A stretch of 64,000 nt of DNA from Polymyxa betae (Eukaryota > Endomyxa > Phytomyxea > Plasmodiophorida > Plasmodiophoridae), in contig RBZT01000500.1 in the NCBI GenBank assembly GCA_003693705.1, positions 62,001 through 126,000 of the forward strand, written 5' to 3'. The notes beneath the pieces are model-generated. The model worked only from the letters and a program-made list of their open reading frames with translations, was not told where the DNA came from and did not search any database. Each line of letters begins with the position of its first letter. The first letter of the stretch is position 1. The translations under genes were made by a program, and so were the position numbers. Positions 1 through 9,617 of the stretch are shown in pieces.

Positions 1-2
1 GT

Positions 3-401
3 AAGGCAAAGCAAGCCAGTACGACGAAAAAGCGAGCCAGTACTACGAAAAAGCGAGGCCGGCCTAGGAAGGTTGAAGAAGCCACTGCTATTAAAAGTGA
101 AGCGTCTCGTAAACGAAGCGCGTCCGCAAGAACCAGAAAAAACGAAGAAATCCAGGAGACGAATGGAAAGGTAACCCGAGGTCGGAAAAGGAAGGCGATC
201 GAGGAACCAAGAGCGACGAAACGCGTCAGGAAACGGAAGACGACCGAAGGCGGCAAAGAAGTTTCTAGAAAGCAAACCCTTAAGAAGAAGACCGTTCCGG
301 CTAACAACGTCACAACTGGTGGCGACCAAGTCCAAGTCGATGGCGCCAATACGACCATCGATACCAATAGCGACAGAAAAAGTCAAAAGAAATCCGCCTG
401 A
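3..401 (+). CDS. 3' end of a basic AT-hook nuclear protein (5' partial)
   Basis: An open frame runs from the window edge to a TGA at 399-401 with no start codon, so only the C-terminal ~132 residues are visible. The sequence is dominated by Lys/Arg with scattered Ser/Thr. Near its beginning it carries KKRGRPRK, a canonical AT-hook core (RGRP) that binds the minor groove of AT-rich DNA. More K/R clusters follow (for example TRGRKRK and KRVRKRK), which also look like nuclear localisation signals. The last ~35 residues are polar and less basic. Seen: the frame and the motif. Inferred: a chromatin-associated or DNA-binding protein; the family cannot be named from the tail alone. TRM10 begins 8 bases downstream on the same strand. 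Confidence 0.6.
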   Translation, partial: KAKQASTTKKRASTTKKRGRPRKVEEATAIKSEASRKRSASARTRKNEEIQETNGKVTRGRKRKAIEEPRATKRVRKRKTTEGGKEVSRKQTLKKKTVPANNVTTGGDQVQVDGANTTIDTNSDRKSQKKSA

Positions 402-409
402 AATCACGA

Positions 410-1624
410 ATGGAATTCATCGATAAGCGCCATGAGGGGCGACGTAACAGGACAAATAAACCGAAAACTTTGACTGCAAATTTGAATTTGATGGCGTCGG
501 CGGAATTCCGAGAGCGTGTGAATATTGAGGTCGCAGCAGGTCGTTCTGACCAATCTCCGCAGACCCGATTCGAGGGCGACCTGATGAGCGTCGATGATAC
601 CCAGGTCCAGGACGTGATGGGGCGTCTGCTCACGCAGGTCGCCGGCCGCTACGACGATGACATGGAGCGCGATGCGATCGCTGCCAGCCTCGACCTGGAT
701 GGTCTCAGCAAGACCGCTCGCAAGAAAGCCATCAATCGCGAGCTGCGCCGCCTGCAGTTCCAGGAGAATCGCAAACAGGAGAAAAGTCGCGCCCAGAAAC
801 GCAGCCGAGAACGAAATCGGGCGGTTTGGGAAGAGCGTCGCGAGCTGGTCGAATCCGGGAAGAGTACGTAACGCCGTACTCGCCCAGGTCGCTGCTGTAT
901 TGACCCGACCAAATCAGTGACGGAAGCCGAAGCGTTAGCCGACGCTGTTGCCAACGACACCGGGCGGGTTTCGAAGAAGGTGCGCCTGGAGAGGCATCAG
1001 CGTCTGCAGGACGCTTTCAACAGCGACGAGACGCAGCGCATCGTGATCGACTGCGCCTTCGACGATGTCATGACCGAGAAGGAGCTGATCTCGTTTCGTC
1101 ATCAGATCCGTCTGCTATGTAACATTACAAACCCTAACCCTAGGACCTCGCTAATTGGAAACCGTGCAGATGGTTCGAACAAGCGTGCCGATACGCCCGT
1201 CAAGCTGTACCTGACGGGCATGAGCGACGAAGCCGTGGCGGCATTCGCCCCGGAGACCCAACAATGGCTCCTGCATCAGTCCACACAGAACTACACCGAA
1301 CTGTTCCCGCTCCAGGATCTCGTCTACCTCACAGCTGATGCCGACCAGACCGTGGACGTCCTGGATCCCGCCAAGGTTTACATCATCGGCGGCCTCGTTG
1401 ATCACAATCGCCTGAAAGGCATCTGTCACGAGAAGGCTGTCGGGCAGGGCGTCGCCGTCCGTAGCTTGCCAATTTCCGAATATCTCGAAGGCAGCACAAG
1501 GCGCGTCCTAACCGTTAACCAGACCTTCGACATCCTGGTTCAGTACGGTTCGGGTCACGATTGGCGCCTGGCATTCGAGCGCGTAATACCGGCTCGGAAA
1601 GGGTTCAAAGCGAAGACCTCGTAA
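410..1624 (+). CDS. TRMT10: tRNA (guanine-9-N1) methyltransferase, TRM10 family
   Basis: Three exons: join(410..863, 918..1118, 1170..1624), 369 residues. TRM10 enzymes are SPOUT-fold methyltransferases that make m1G9 (or m1A9) in tRNA. The basic N-terminal extension ends in a Lys/Arg/Glu-rich helix (about residues 105-150). The SPOUT domain follows (about 190-365), with the hallmark YIIGGLVDHNRLKG and the C-terminal VLTVNQTFDIL strand typical of TRMT10A. Both introns are supported by restored family sequence: splicing at 1118/1170 gives LLYGSNKRADTPVKLYLT, replacing a 17-residue insert absent from relatives. The start at 410 is only 8 bases after the preceding stop; the ATGs at 491 and 583 are plausible alternatives. 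It converges with CASC3, whose stop lies 76 bases away. Confidence 0.9.
1119..1169 (+). other. 3n, stop-free intron with telomere-like core in TRM10
   Basis: A 51-bp intron, GTAAC...CAG, with a CTAAT branch-like site. It has no in-frame stop, so the unspliced frame stays open. Its middle reads AAACCCTAACCCTAGG, two units of telomere-type C-strand repeat. Confidence 0.75.
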
Positions 1625-1700
1625 AACACATTTTTCTTTGTAATCAATCGATATAATTTTAATAGAAACGACTGTATGATTGAGGGCGGATGGGGTGTTA

Positions 1701-3182
1701 TTATTCAGTCGAGGCCATGGTCGCGTCGCTCCTGGCTTGGTCGACAAGCGGCTGCTGTGGCGATACGTCAAGTGTGTCATATGGCGAAGCGATGTAGTAG
1801 ACACCGGGTGCGGCGGCCATCATATCCGCAGGGTAGCCATATTCGTACATAGATGGGGTGTTGGGGTCTTCCATCATGACCCCATCATATGACATCCAGT
1901 AACCCATGGAGGCCGGGTCCACCTCACTAGGATACACCATTGGGGTCGTGGGGTGTTCCTCTGTAGTAGGCAGTTGAAATTCTTGCGCTTCTGGGTTCAT
2001 AGTGGTCGTCGTCGCCTTCGTCTCCGGGTTAACATTCGTAGCCGTCTCGACGGCAGTCTCCGTGCATGAAGGCGGCGCCTGGACAGGCTCTGGGGCCTTC
2101 GTCTCTGGGATCACAGTCGTAGCCGTTTCGACGGCAGTCTCCGTGCATGAAGGCGGCGCCTGGACAGGCTCTGGGGCGCCCCAATTCGCATCCATTGACG
2201 ACGTCGACGTCTCAGGTTCCGGCTCGGCACATACCGTCTGTTTGGGAACCCATCGTTTATGGCCTCTGGAGCTTTCTGTGCTGCGAAGATGAGCATTGTA
2301 ACCATCTGGCCTCCAGTCGGTGGTAGCCTGGGATCCAGGTCCAGCCCAATTCGGGACTGAAGTGGTTGCGGCCGGAGACAGCGGCAGCTGGTCTTGGGAT
2401 CCTTTTGGGACCCAGCGACCTTTCGGGCGGTCATTTTGAAACCCTCTGTTGTGAAAACGCGGTGATGATCTGGTGGCAACATAGCGCTCGAACATATCAT
2501 GTCTCCATTCGCAGTCGGCGCGCGATTTACGTAGTGGAACTGAGGGGCTATTATCAGCCTCTTCGTCGAAGCGATCGTCATGCAGAAAGAAGCGAGTACG
2601 TCGCGGGATCGGCGGCTCCTCAAGTTCACGCCGTCGTGGCGTCGTAGCTTCGCCGGTCTCGCCTTCGATGTTGTCGCCTTCGGTGTTGTCTTTGGTTGAA
2701 GGCGACTCCGATGTCTCTTCTGCACCTGGTTCCGCGACCACGTTCGCTTCGGGAACATCTTCAACTTGTAAAGCCGTGACAGCTTCCTCGGGACAAGTTT
2801 CCACATTCTCTAATGAAGCTTCTGCAGCATCCTTTGGTGAAGCGTCCAAACCTTCTTGCGAAACTTCCATAGCTTCCTCTAACGAGCCTTGCACAGTTTC
2901 CTCGCGTGAAGCTTCCACAGATTCGTTTGCGTCTTCGGTCGGCTCCAGTTCGTCGTCAACAAAACTTTCTTCGCCCGATGATGACGATTCTGAAATGCAA
3001 AGATGCGTTTGGGAGGGTGCGACGCCCCGTCGAAATACATGCTGGGCCATGCTGGCTAGAGCGGCATCGGCAACATCAGCGGTGGCGTCAGCACCGGGAT
3101 CTTCATAAGCCTCATCGTTCTCATCATCCTCGCTGGATGACGCAGCCCGACGTCGCCGGTCATGATCGCGACTGTGCAACAT
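1701..3182 (-). CDS. CASC3: CASC3/Barentsz-like exon junction complex protein
   Basis: Single exon, about 493 residues from the ATG at 3182; an in-frame ATG at 3272 is possible. I prefer 3182 because the protein then starts MLHSRDHDRRRRAASSSEDD, an acidic-Ser start like CASC3/MLN51. CASC3 clamps eIF4A3 on spliced mRNA in the exon junction complex. The Btz (SELOR) domain is at about residues 188-245: PPIPRRTRFFLHDDRF, then WRHDMFERY, the two aromatic blocks that contact eIF4A3 and RNA. Before it is a Glu/Ser-rich disordered region; after it come a PKGRWVPKG segment and a Pro/Thr-rich tail holding two copies of a 27-residue repeat. An EJC factor fits the intron density of the region. The assignment rests on the Btz pattern; the rest is low complexity. 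Confidence 0.75.
   Translation of the reverse strand: MLHSRDHDRRRRAASSSEDDENDEAYEDPGADATADVADAALASMAQHVFRRGVAPSQTHLCISESSSSGEESFVDDELEPTEDANESVEASREETVQGSLEEAMEVSQEGLDASPKDAAEASLENVETCPEEAVTALQVEDVPEANVVAEPGAEETSESPSTKDNTEGDNIEGETGEATTPRRRELEEPPIPRRTRFFLHDDRFDEEADNSPSVPLRKSRADCEWRHDMFERYVATRSSPRFHNRGFQNDRPKGRWVPKGSQDQLPLSPAATTSVPNWAGPGSQATTDWRPDGYNAHLRSTESSRGHKRWVPKQTVCAEPEPETSTSSMDANWGAPEPVQAPPSCTETAVETATTVIPETKAPEPVQAPPSCTETAVETATNVNPETKATTTTMNPEAQEFQLPTTEEHPTTPMVYPSEVDPASMGYWMSYDGVMMEDPNTPSMYEYGYPADMMAAAPGVYYIASPYDTLDVSPQQPLVDQARSDATMASTE
2014..2175 (-). repeat. 81-bp tandem repeat inside CASC3
   Basis: Two head-to-tail copies (2014-2094 and 2095-2175) encode two copies of a 27-residue unit beginning APEPVQAPPSCTETAVETAT. 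Copies differ at a few bases, so the duplication is not brand new. Frame is kept (81 = 3 x 27). Confidence 0.9.
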
Positions 3183-3192
3183 GACTGATGGA

Positions 3193-3473
3193 TGACCGTA
3201 GTACCGGTAGGAATTGGTGACGACCCTACAGATAAGCAAGCCTCTGTCGCACTTTTTGCCGAATTCGACCACACTATTATTGGCTTATTGCTTCGTCTTG
3301 GAAGCGAGGCAGCTCTTCAAGTTCCTGCATCGGATGATGCGTTGTTGTGTCACGCTTGTTTGGGTCTATGACATCAGCAATTTGCAGTATTCGTGAAATT
3401 CGATGGTGAGGTCTTTATGGTTGTACGCTCCAGGTGCGGCTTCAATCGCAATGCGAAGCACTCGAAGATTTAA
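3193..3473 (+). CDS. Possible small spliced protein, unrecognised
   Basis: From the ATG at 3193 the frame is open for 57 codons, then hits a TGA that lies inside a GT...AG segment of only 24 bases (GTCTATGACATCAGCAATTTGCAG). Removing it keeps the frame open to a TAA near 3473, giving about 85 residues: an acidic/hydrophobic half followed by VFVKFDGEVFMVV and a basic end. No family is recognised. Its start codon would be about 10 bases from the proposed CASC3 start on the other strand, which is suspiciously tight, and a 24-bp intron is short even for this genome. Treat as tentative; an alternative is that the region is simply shared promoter. Confidence 0.25.
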
Positions 3474-3649
3474 GACGGTTTTCTGATACATGTGATAGTA
3501 TATAACCAAACTAGACGGGCTTGTATTTTCTTCCTGAAAGTCTGCAGATATCGTGCTATATTGGTACCTACTTTTTCCATTCTGCTTTCTCCACGAAAAT
3601 ATCTGTTCCCATATGGACAGATACCGCTATAGTGGATATTTAGAGAGAT
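3474..3649. other. Intergenic stretch
   Basis: AT-rich spacer before the CBS-domain gene. No RNA gene or repeat seen. Confidence 0.5.
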
Positions 3650-4724
3650 ATGGAGACGCCAGCGTTTGGTCCTATAGAACAGCTTCTCTTGAAGCCATTA
3701 ACAGTGGCCGTTCCTTTATCTCGAGCTCCCGTTATCACGTTGAAGGAATCGGATACGGTTGACACTGCACTATCCTGCCTTGGAAAGCATCGCATTCTGG
3801 TCGGCTCGTAAATCTCTTTGATGAGATTCTGATTCGAATGCAGTCTGCACCGGTCGTTAGTGACAATGGACCGCCTGGAAGCTGGGTCGGAATCATTGGT
3901 TATCATAACTTTTTGAAATCATTTGGACGCGACGTTGATAAGAAAGCTTTTCTCAAATCCACTTTGAAACGAGTATGCGCACGCCAAAGCCAATTCTCAA
4001 ATATTGTATGAAGTGTTTCAGGTTGCCGAATTTAGCAATGAGCCGAATCTTGGCGTTAACGATCAGACGACCTTGTTGGACTGTTCTAGCATGCTACGAG
4101 CTCGTGGAACCGTCCATCGTTTGATTGTGACTGGCCATAATGTTACACATATCATCTCTCAGAGCGATATTGTTCGTTATGTCCATGAACATATCAATGA
4201 TCCGGCTTTGGAGCCCATCAGAAATATTACCATCGCAGCATCTGGTTTAGGTCAACGTAAACCAACAACATTATCGTCGTCGGATACAGTATATCATGCT
4301 TTAACAACCATGATTCAAGAAAAGGTCAATCTCAATTCCTTTCGACATCTTTTGGATCACACTAATATCTTGTTAGGTGAAATGCCTGGCTATAATCGAC
4401 CCAAGCTCAGGAACCCTCGTCGGGAATTTCAGCGAATCTGACATGCGAGGGCTGGGCACGAATTTCCTCGAAAAGTTGACGACGCCTGTCGGACGCTTTC
4501 TAGCCGAATTCAGCCCAGCGTCGCTGATAACCGTCTCCGTCCGACTCAATGATACGATCGCTGTTTTGCTGACCACACTGGCCGTTAACCGCTTGCATCA
4601 CGTCTGGATCCAGGACGCGGACGGTCATCCGGCCGGAATCGTCACGCTAACGGATATCCTCGATCTGCTGTTCAAGGTAGGCGCCGATCGTCATCTTCCA
4701 TCGCCTTCGCTTAATTCCTTCTAG
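3650..4724 (+). CDS. CBS-domain protein, AMPK gamma (SNF4)-like
   Basis: Four exons: join(3650..3799, 3844..3972, 4022..4324, 4377..4724), about 309 residues; every junction is in frame and stop codons lie only in the removed segments. Four CBS motifs follow one another, as in the gamma subunit of AMP-activated kinase, where two Bateman modules bind AMP/ATP. CBS1 starts PVITLKESDTV and ends at SWVGIIGYHNFL. CBS2 ends HIISQSDIVRYV. CBS3 ends LVGNFSESDMRGL. CBS4 ends HPAGIVTLTDILDLL, the usual end of the last repeat. The small size and lack of other domains fit a gamma-like energy sensor. A plant-type CBSX protein is an alternative, but those usually have two motifs, not four. The start at 3650 sits in ATGGAGACGCC just before the first CBS strand. 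Confidence 0.75.
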
Positions 4725-4958
4725 ATCAAACCGGAATAATCAAGAAGAATAAAACCCTAGCTGTGTGACGCTTTTTCACTGGATTTTTAGAACTGTCGAG
4801 TGAAGTGACACAGACTGTCGACGGCGCGACCCTCATCAGTGTTGAGGCCTGAGAGGAAACCCAGTGAATGGAGCGGCGCGGCCAGTGCTTTAGTCAGCTG
4901 AACAACTGATAATGAATCTGACAGGCGACTACCCTCTCCCTCTCATTTCTCTCTTTTC

Positions 4959-7157
4959 ATGCAAGTTTTGCAACGCTCGCCTAGGTCGAGTCCAGACCAG
5001 CAGGGCGGCGTCGCCGACACGGCACCCGTCTGCAATATCCAGATACTGTCGCCGACATCCACGACCAGTTCGGCGCTGAACAGTACGAAATCGAAGCTGG
5101 GCTCGGCGTCATGGGCAAAGGGTTCCTTCGTGCAGCGAGCCCTGGGCCTCGCTGTACTGCTGATGGTGATTACGACCGGTGTGCTGTTGTCGCTGCTGCT
5201 GAGATCGTCGAATATTCTGGTCGACTTCAAAGTTGAACAAGAAAACATGAATGCTGACATCCTTGTATCGCCATTAGCGGATATCCTCCGCCTATCCGAA
5301 TCAGCTCTTAAACTGCATTCGACCGCTATAAGGGATCGCTTCAAGATTTTCACGTTCAACATGGACAGCAAAGGACGCGACAGATTGATCGACATGGCCA
5401 ATCGCGGCGATCCTCGTCTTAGCAAGCTAGCGCTGGTATCCATCGACGATACCGTCATATGTTCTATTGGGAAAAAAGGACCCAGCTGTTCCGAATGTGC
5501 TGAAAATTTCGGGTTCAGTGGGCCACAATGCACAGAGTTAGTAACATCTATGACAATCATGAAACGGCTTATTTCCTCATTCTCAGATATCACACTCCCG
5601 TTCAAGAGGCTGATCCATTCGCTCTGGCTTTGCCTATATGCGCATGTGACAAGTCTGACAGGCTGAAATGTGTGAAATCGATCGGCGGCAATGCGATTCG
5701 AGTTGTAAATCTACCTGAGAGCATCGCCTGCGTTATGAGAATGGATAATGGCGTCAATCAGCCGTCCAGAATGATTCTAGGATCGTCGAAACCCATTGCA
5801 ACATTCGCCGACCATTCTGTCGGCAAGTCACTGCCGTTTGTGGCTTTATACGGCGAGTTCGATAGGGCGTCTTATTCATGCGCCGGAGCTTTCCATGGTT
5901 ATGTTTGGTGCTATAACGAAATCCCGTGTCAAACCTGTCCAGATCCTCTTCAGTAAGTCCCTATATCTATGGATGTCTTAGTTAATAAACGTTTAAATCG
6001 TAATGATATCTCCAGCAGGGATCTAAATTTGGCATTAGGTGCCTAAACGGATCGGTTTGTGAGCCAGCATTACCTGGAAATGGACAGTGCCTACAATGCC
6101 CATCCGGTCACTTCGGCCTCCAATGTCAGAAATGTTCAACGACCTGTGAGAAAGGATGCTCAGATGGATTCGCCGGCAGTGGAGAGTGCCTATGCGATAA
6201 TAATCGTATGGGAGCGCATTGTGACCAATGTCAGTCGGGATATTATGGTCCTAATTGTCACAAGTGTTCCTGCACAGCTAAGGTAACAACGGAAGACATG
6301 CTCTAAGCGCTGTCTGACCCGCTATACTGGCAGGGTATTTGCGATGACGGTATCAATGGAACTGGAACTTGTACGTGCGAGAAGGTAATTCCATCTTGTA
6401 TTCATTCTCGTACTGGTCATATCTAATATCGGCAGAATTTCGTTGGACCAACTTGTGATCGATGTGCGCTCGGCTTCACCGGAATTGATTGCAATATCTG
6501 TCAAGAAAATCATTACGGTCCAGAATGTCTTCCATGCGAGTATGAAACAAGACTTTCTAAACTGAGCATGGCAAATAACAGTTGTGTGGCAGATGCGGCG
6601 AACTGGGAGATTGTATTGGCGGATCAGATACTGCACCAGCTCAATGTATCTGTCGTTATCCAAATGTAGCCGCACCTGAATGCAGTCATTGCATGCCTGG
6701 ATATTACGGGCCAACATGCTCTGGACAATGTAATTGTCAGGAAGGCATGCGCTGCTCAGATGGAATTCATGGTGATGGGCGCTGCTATTCACCAGATAAT
6801 GGGTCGGCGTCAAACCAAACTGATTTGTCACCAGAGTCTATTCCAACAACATTGCAAGTTGACATTGACTGTCAGCCAGGATCTGGTTATTATGGACCAA
6901 GCTGTCTTCCATGTCGCTGTCTTCATGATGGAATATGTCGTGATGGTCGTCAAGGTGATGGTTGGTGCCTATGTGCTGTGAACTACTCGGGACTGCACTG
7001 CGAACAATGCGCTGCTGGTCGATTTGGAGCCACCTGCGACCAAACGTGCCCGATCTGCCCTTCGCCTTTGGTCTGTGATGAAGGTATCGACGGGAGCGGC
7101 AGTTGCATCGCCAGAAGACCGAGGAGATCAACAACAGTATCACGAGTTTTGATTTAA
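4959..7157 (+). CDS. Single-pass membrane protein with laminin/EGF-type repeats
   Basis: Six exons: join(4959..5536, 5587..5952, 6039..6282, 6334..6384, 6436..6539, 6593..7157), 635 residues. The N-terminal ~58 residues are cytoplasm-like. One hydrophobic segment follows (about 60-82, ALGLAVLLMVITTGVLLSLL) with no cleavable signal before it, so type II topology (C-terminus outside) is inferred. The outer part has a ~230-residue region without recognised domains, then at least six Cys-rich EGF/laminin-EGF units, with repeated patterns such as SGYYGPNCHKCSC, NHYGPECLPCECG and GYYGPSCLPCRC. Intron positions were chosen so that the Cys spacing stays regular across junctions. The repeats suggest adhesion or ligand binding at the cell surface. 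No kinase or other enzymatic domain is seen, and no orthologue can be named. Confidence 0.75.
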
Positions 7158-7208
7158 TTGAGTGAATATATTTATATATGAGGCGGCCTTGCCGCCTGGA
7201 CTGATTCT

Positions 7209-8651
7209 ATGACGAGATGTCTCCTGCTTATTACACTGAACGAAACAATAAAGCCGCGAGCCAGCATGACCTATCGTATCATGATTCGAAATCGAATCCG
7301 GGTCATAATCTCCAACTGTCTTTCGACACGAAAGTTGTTGCCGATTCGTGTGGCTAAGAGACATAGAGCCCAACAATGTTATCGATTGATAACGGCGCTG
7401 GTGACCGGCGTTGCTGTCGTCGTTTGCTATTACCTTCTATTCGTAAGATATTGAGCAGTCTGCGTCCAATCTGAGCGTCATTCTATAGATCTATACACGT
7501 CGCATGACGGCCCAAGAACTGGGTCTAGGCGATGTTGCCGACCCGTACTGGACTTCAGATGAGTGCAGAGCTTCATCCGAATGCCGGGCGCATGCTCGGG
7601 TCCAGTATTTGCAGGGTCTTCTGGATCTGAATCGATTTCGTATCCCTCATATCATCCATCAATCAGCGTATTCAGCCGAATCTGTCCCCGTTAAGTACGT
7701 GACCGGCATCGATGTTTCCGAATGTGTTTTTTGAATCTAGTTTATGTCAGGCTGTCATATCGAGGCCAAGAATCGTTATTAGCAGAATGGATGCATTCGT
7801 GGCCAGATCGTAATCCAACCTGGCGGTTTTTGTTCTGGTCGTGGCCCGATATCCAGCGCGCCATTCACGTGTCGCTTCCACAATATGATAATATCATAGC
7901 GCGTCTCAGCGACCACGAGATGCGACTTGATATAGGGCGTTATGTTGCATTATACTTAGTAGGCGGAGGTCAGCTGTCATCGTTGCTTGGCGCCTCCAAT
8001 CTCACCCGATCTATAGTTTTCGTCAACGTGGACGTCGAAAGCATAGTTTCCTTACCAGATGACATTACGATGGAGAACGAAGCATTTCTTGTCTCCGAGC
8101 CCGATCTCGTCTCAAGAATATTACACCATCAACAGTCGCGCCCGGATGGTGCTATTCTGGGCAAGTCCTCTCTTGCTGTAAAGCTTCGTTCTGATTTGTG
8201 TTTAGGTTCGCGTCCCGGCCATCCATTCTGGCTGCGATTACTCGATGAGATTGTCGAGCGCGTCGAAAAGGGGGCTTGCACAAATCGGGATGATTGCACT
8301 GGGACAAATCTAATTGTCGATGTCCTGCATGACTACAAGATGGACGAGGCGCCAGTCGCCATGCTGGCCGCCGATCTATTCTACCCAACCATCCCGGAAT
8401 CAGACCGGATACGAATCAACCGGGTCTGCAAGGCTGAAGCCAGCGCCGAATTTGAAGAAGAATGTCGCGATTTCAACAGGATGCCGGCCAGGACGGCAGT
8501 CGCCTCAGAAGCGCTTGGCATTCGACATGGAATTCCGGAGAAGAGCCGAGTCATGACCATCGCCAACATCGTCGATGTCATACCTCCAGCACGACTCGAG
8601 AGGCCATTCGATAACCCAACGCAATGGCCATGGTGGAAGCATATTTTATAA
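7209..8651 (+). CDS. GT32-family glycosyltransferase (OCH1-like), Golgi type II
   Basis: Four exons: join(7209..7442, 7489..7694, 7751..7968, 8017..8651), 430 residues; ATG 7267 is a shorter start. A basic N-terminus precedes one signal anchor (LITALVTGVAVVVCYYLLF), the layout of Golgi type II transferases. The catalytic domain has the GT32/OCH1 signature in order: RIPHIIHQSAYS, then ESLLAEWMHSWPDRNPTWRFLFW, then a D-x-x-R-Y-x-x-L helix, and GGVFVNVDVES. The last restores GG-(V)-x-x-DxD-V once a 48-bp stop-free intron (7969-8016) is removed. The first Asp of the DxD sugar-nucleotide/metal motif is replaced by Asn (NVD). A later PGHPFW block is also typical. The sugar donor is probably a GDP- or UDP-hexose but is unknown. 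It converges with TMEM216, 21 bases away. Confidence 0.8.
7969..8016 (+). other. 3n, stop-free intron in the GT32 gene
   Basis: A 48-bp GTCAG...TAG intron with no in-frame stop. It is called because its removal joins GG directly to VFVNVDVES, matching the family, while retaining it inserts 16 residues in the catalytic motif. Confidence 0.7.
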
Positions 8652-8672
8652 ATTAAACGATTCAATAACTAA

Positions 8673-9349
8673 TTAAACAGACCATTGCTGGGCGAATTTC
8701 ACAATCGCAGTCAGGCCAAAGATGAATTCAGCAGAGACGAACGATAACGACGCGATATTCAGGAAATGTTCAACGTTCAGGCTGTATGGCATAATCAGAT
8801 TTCAGGTGAGGGATGTGTCCACAATTACATATATGTCTGCCATTTGAGGAAGTAAAAATAGCCGACAAATGCACATCCAGCTAACAGAATCGACACCAAC
8901 ATTGGTGACACTTGCTGCATCAAGTTTCCTTTAATCGCTGATAAACATCAATTCAGGTTTGGGGAGTATCAGTGAGTGCCTCAAGTACCGAGAGCTATTC
9001 GACTATAGTCAACAATGATTAACAGCAGCAAAGCGGCTATCTCATAGCCAAATATAGAATCTGGATAAGGAAGCTGATCTCCTGGATGGCAATGAGCAAA
9101 TTTGTATTCAAAAGTCGCTGAAATCATACGCTTATAAATGAATCCGAAAATCGATACGATTAGGTATAAGCAGAGCAGTATTCGATTGTAGTAAAGGCTA
9201 ATTTGCAGAGGCAATGACGACAGCTGCGGTCATGATTTAGCATGGACTAGATCAAGACCTTCCATTCTTACGATCTTGTCAGAATCTGTAACAATTTCCG
9301 TCAACTATGTCGACTTGATGTCATTGGGCTTGGTCGTACCTTTCGACAT
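8673..9349 (-). CDS. TMEM216: Transition-zone tetraspan protein, TMEM216/TMEM80 family
   Basis: Five exons: complement(join(8673..8781, 8829..8937, 8989..9223, 9272..9285, 9340..9349)), 158 residues (human TMEM216 is 145). TMEM216 works in the MKS module of the ciliary transition zone. The reading begins MSKDSDKILSSLPLQISLYY, matching the family's SS-P-L-x-I-x-x-Y start. It continues through four hydrophobic segments, with LPYPDSIFGYEIAALLLLII between TM1 and TM2, KGNLMQQ before TM3, and a QTYILNVE loop before TM4. The first coding exon has only 10 bases and the second only 14; both are needed to reach an ATG in frame. TMEM237, another transition-zone protein, is encoded 20 kb away. Confidence 0.85.
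9272..9285 (-). other. 14-nt microexon of TMEM216
   Basis: Flanked by ...TTACAG and GTAAGAATGG on the coding strand. It joins the 10-nt first exon to exon 3 in phase, encoding part of KDSDKI. Confidence 0.6.
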
Positions 9350-9481
9350 TGTCTCTGGAATAGCCACCTATAGGCAATTTGTTGTTGAACAAAATCAACT
9401 GTGACTATAAAAGCCTGCACATCACAAATGTCAGTGTCATTGCCCATTGGTGCTGAATGCTGGAAATCTAAAATAAATCGG

Positions 9482-9533
9482 AGGTTTTGCAAATCAAAGA
9501 AGACATTAGGTTTTGCAAATCAAAGAAGACATT
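9482..9533. repeat. 26-bp tandem duplication, intergenic
   Basis: Two identical copies (9482-9507, 9508-9533) of a unit beginning AGGTTTTGCAAATCAAAGAA. It lies between the TMEM216 start and the PIG-O stop. Confidence 0.9.
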
Positions 9534-9617
9534 AAGTAGGCAGAATATTGTAGATAGAGTTTACTGAAGGGAATATTTTAAATAGATAGATCGATGCAGG
9601 TTTTCAAATCATTTACA

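Noticed and set aside
1118-1146. Interstitial telomere array or chromosome end
   Set aside because: Only about two repeat units, inside a spliced gene; not an array.
2111-2806. 231-codon minus-strand frame overlapping CASC3
   Set aside because: It is out of frame with the Btz domain, very rich in Arg and Leu, and shows no motif; a shadow of a GC-rich coding region.
8160-8213. A possible additional 57-bp intron in the GT32 gene before PGHPFW
   Set aside because: GT-AG ends and frame would allow it, but family spacing there is variable and the unspliced frame is also open, so I did not remove it.
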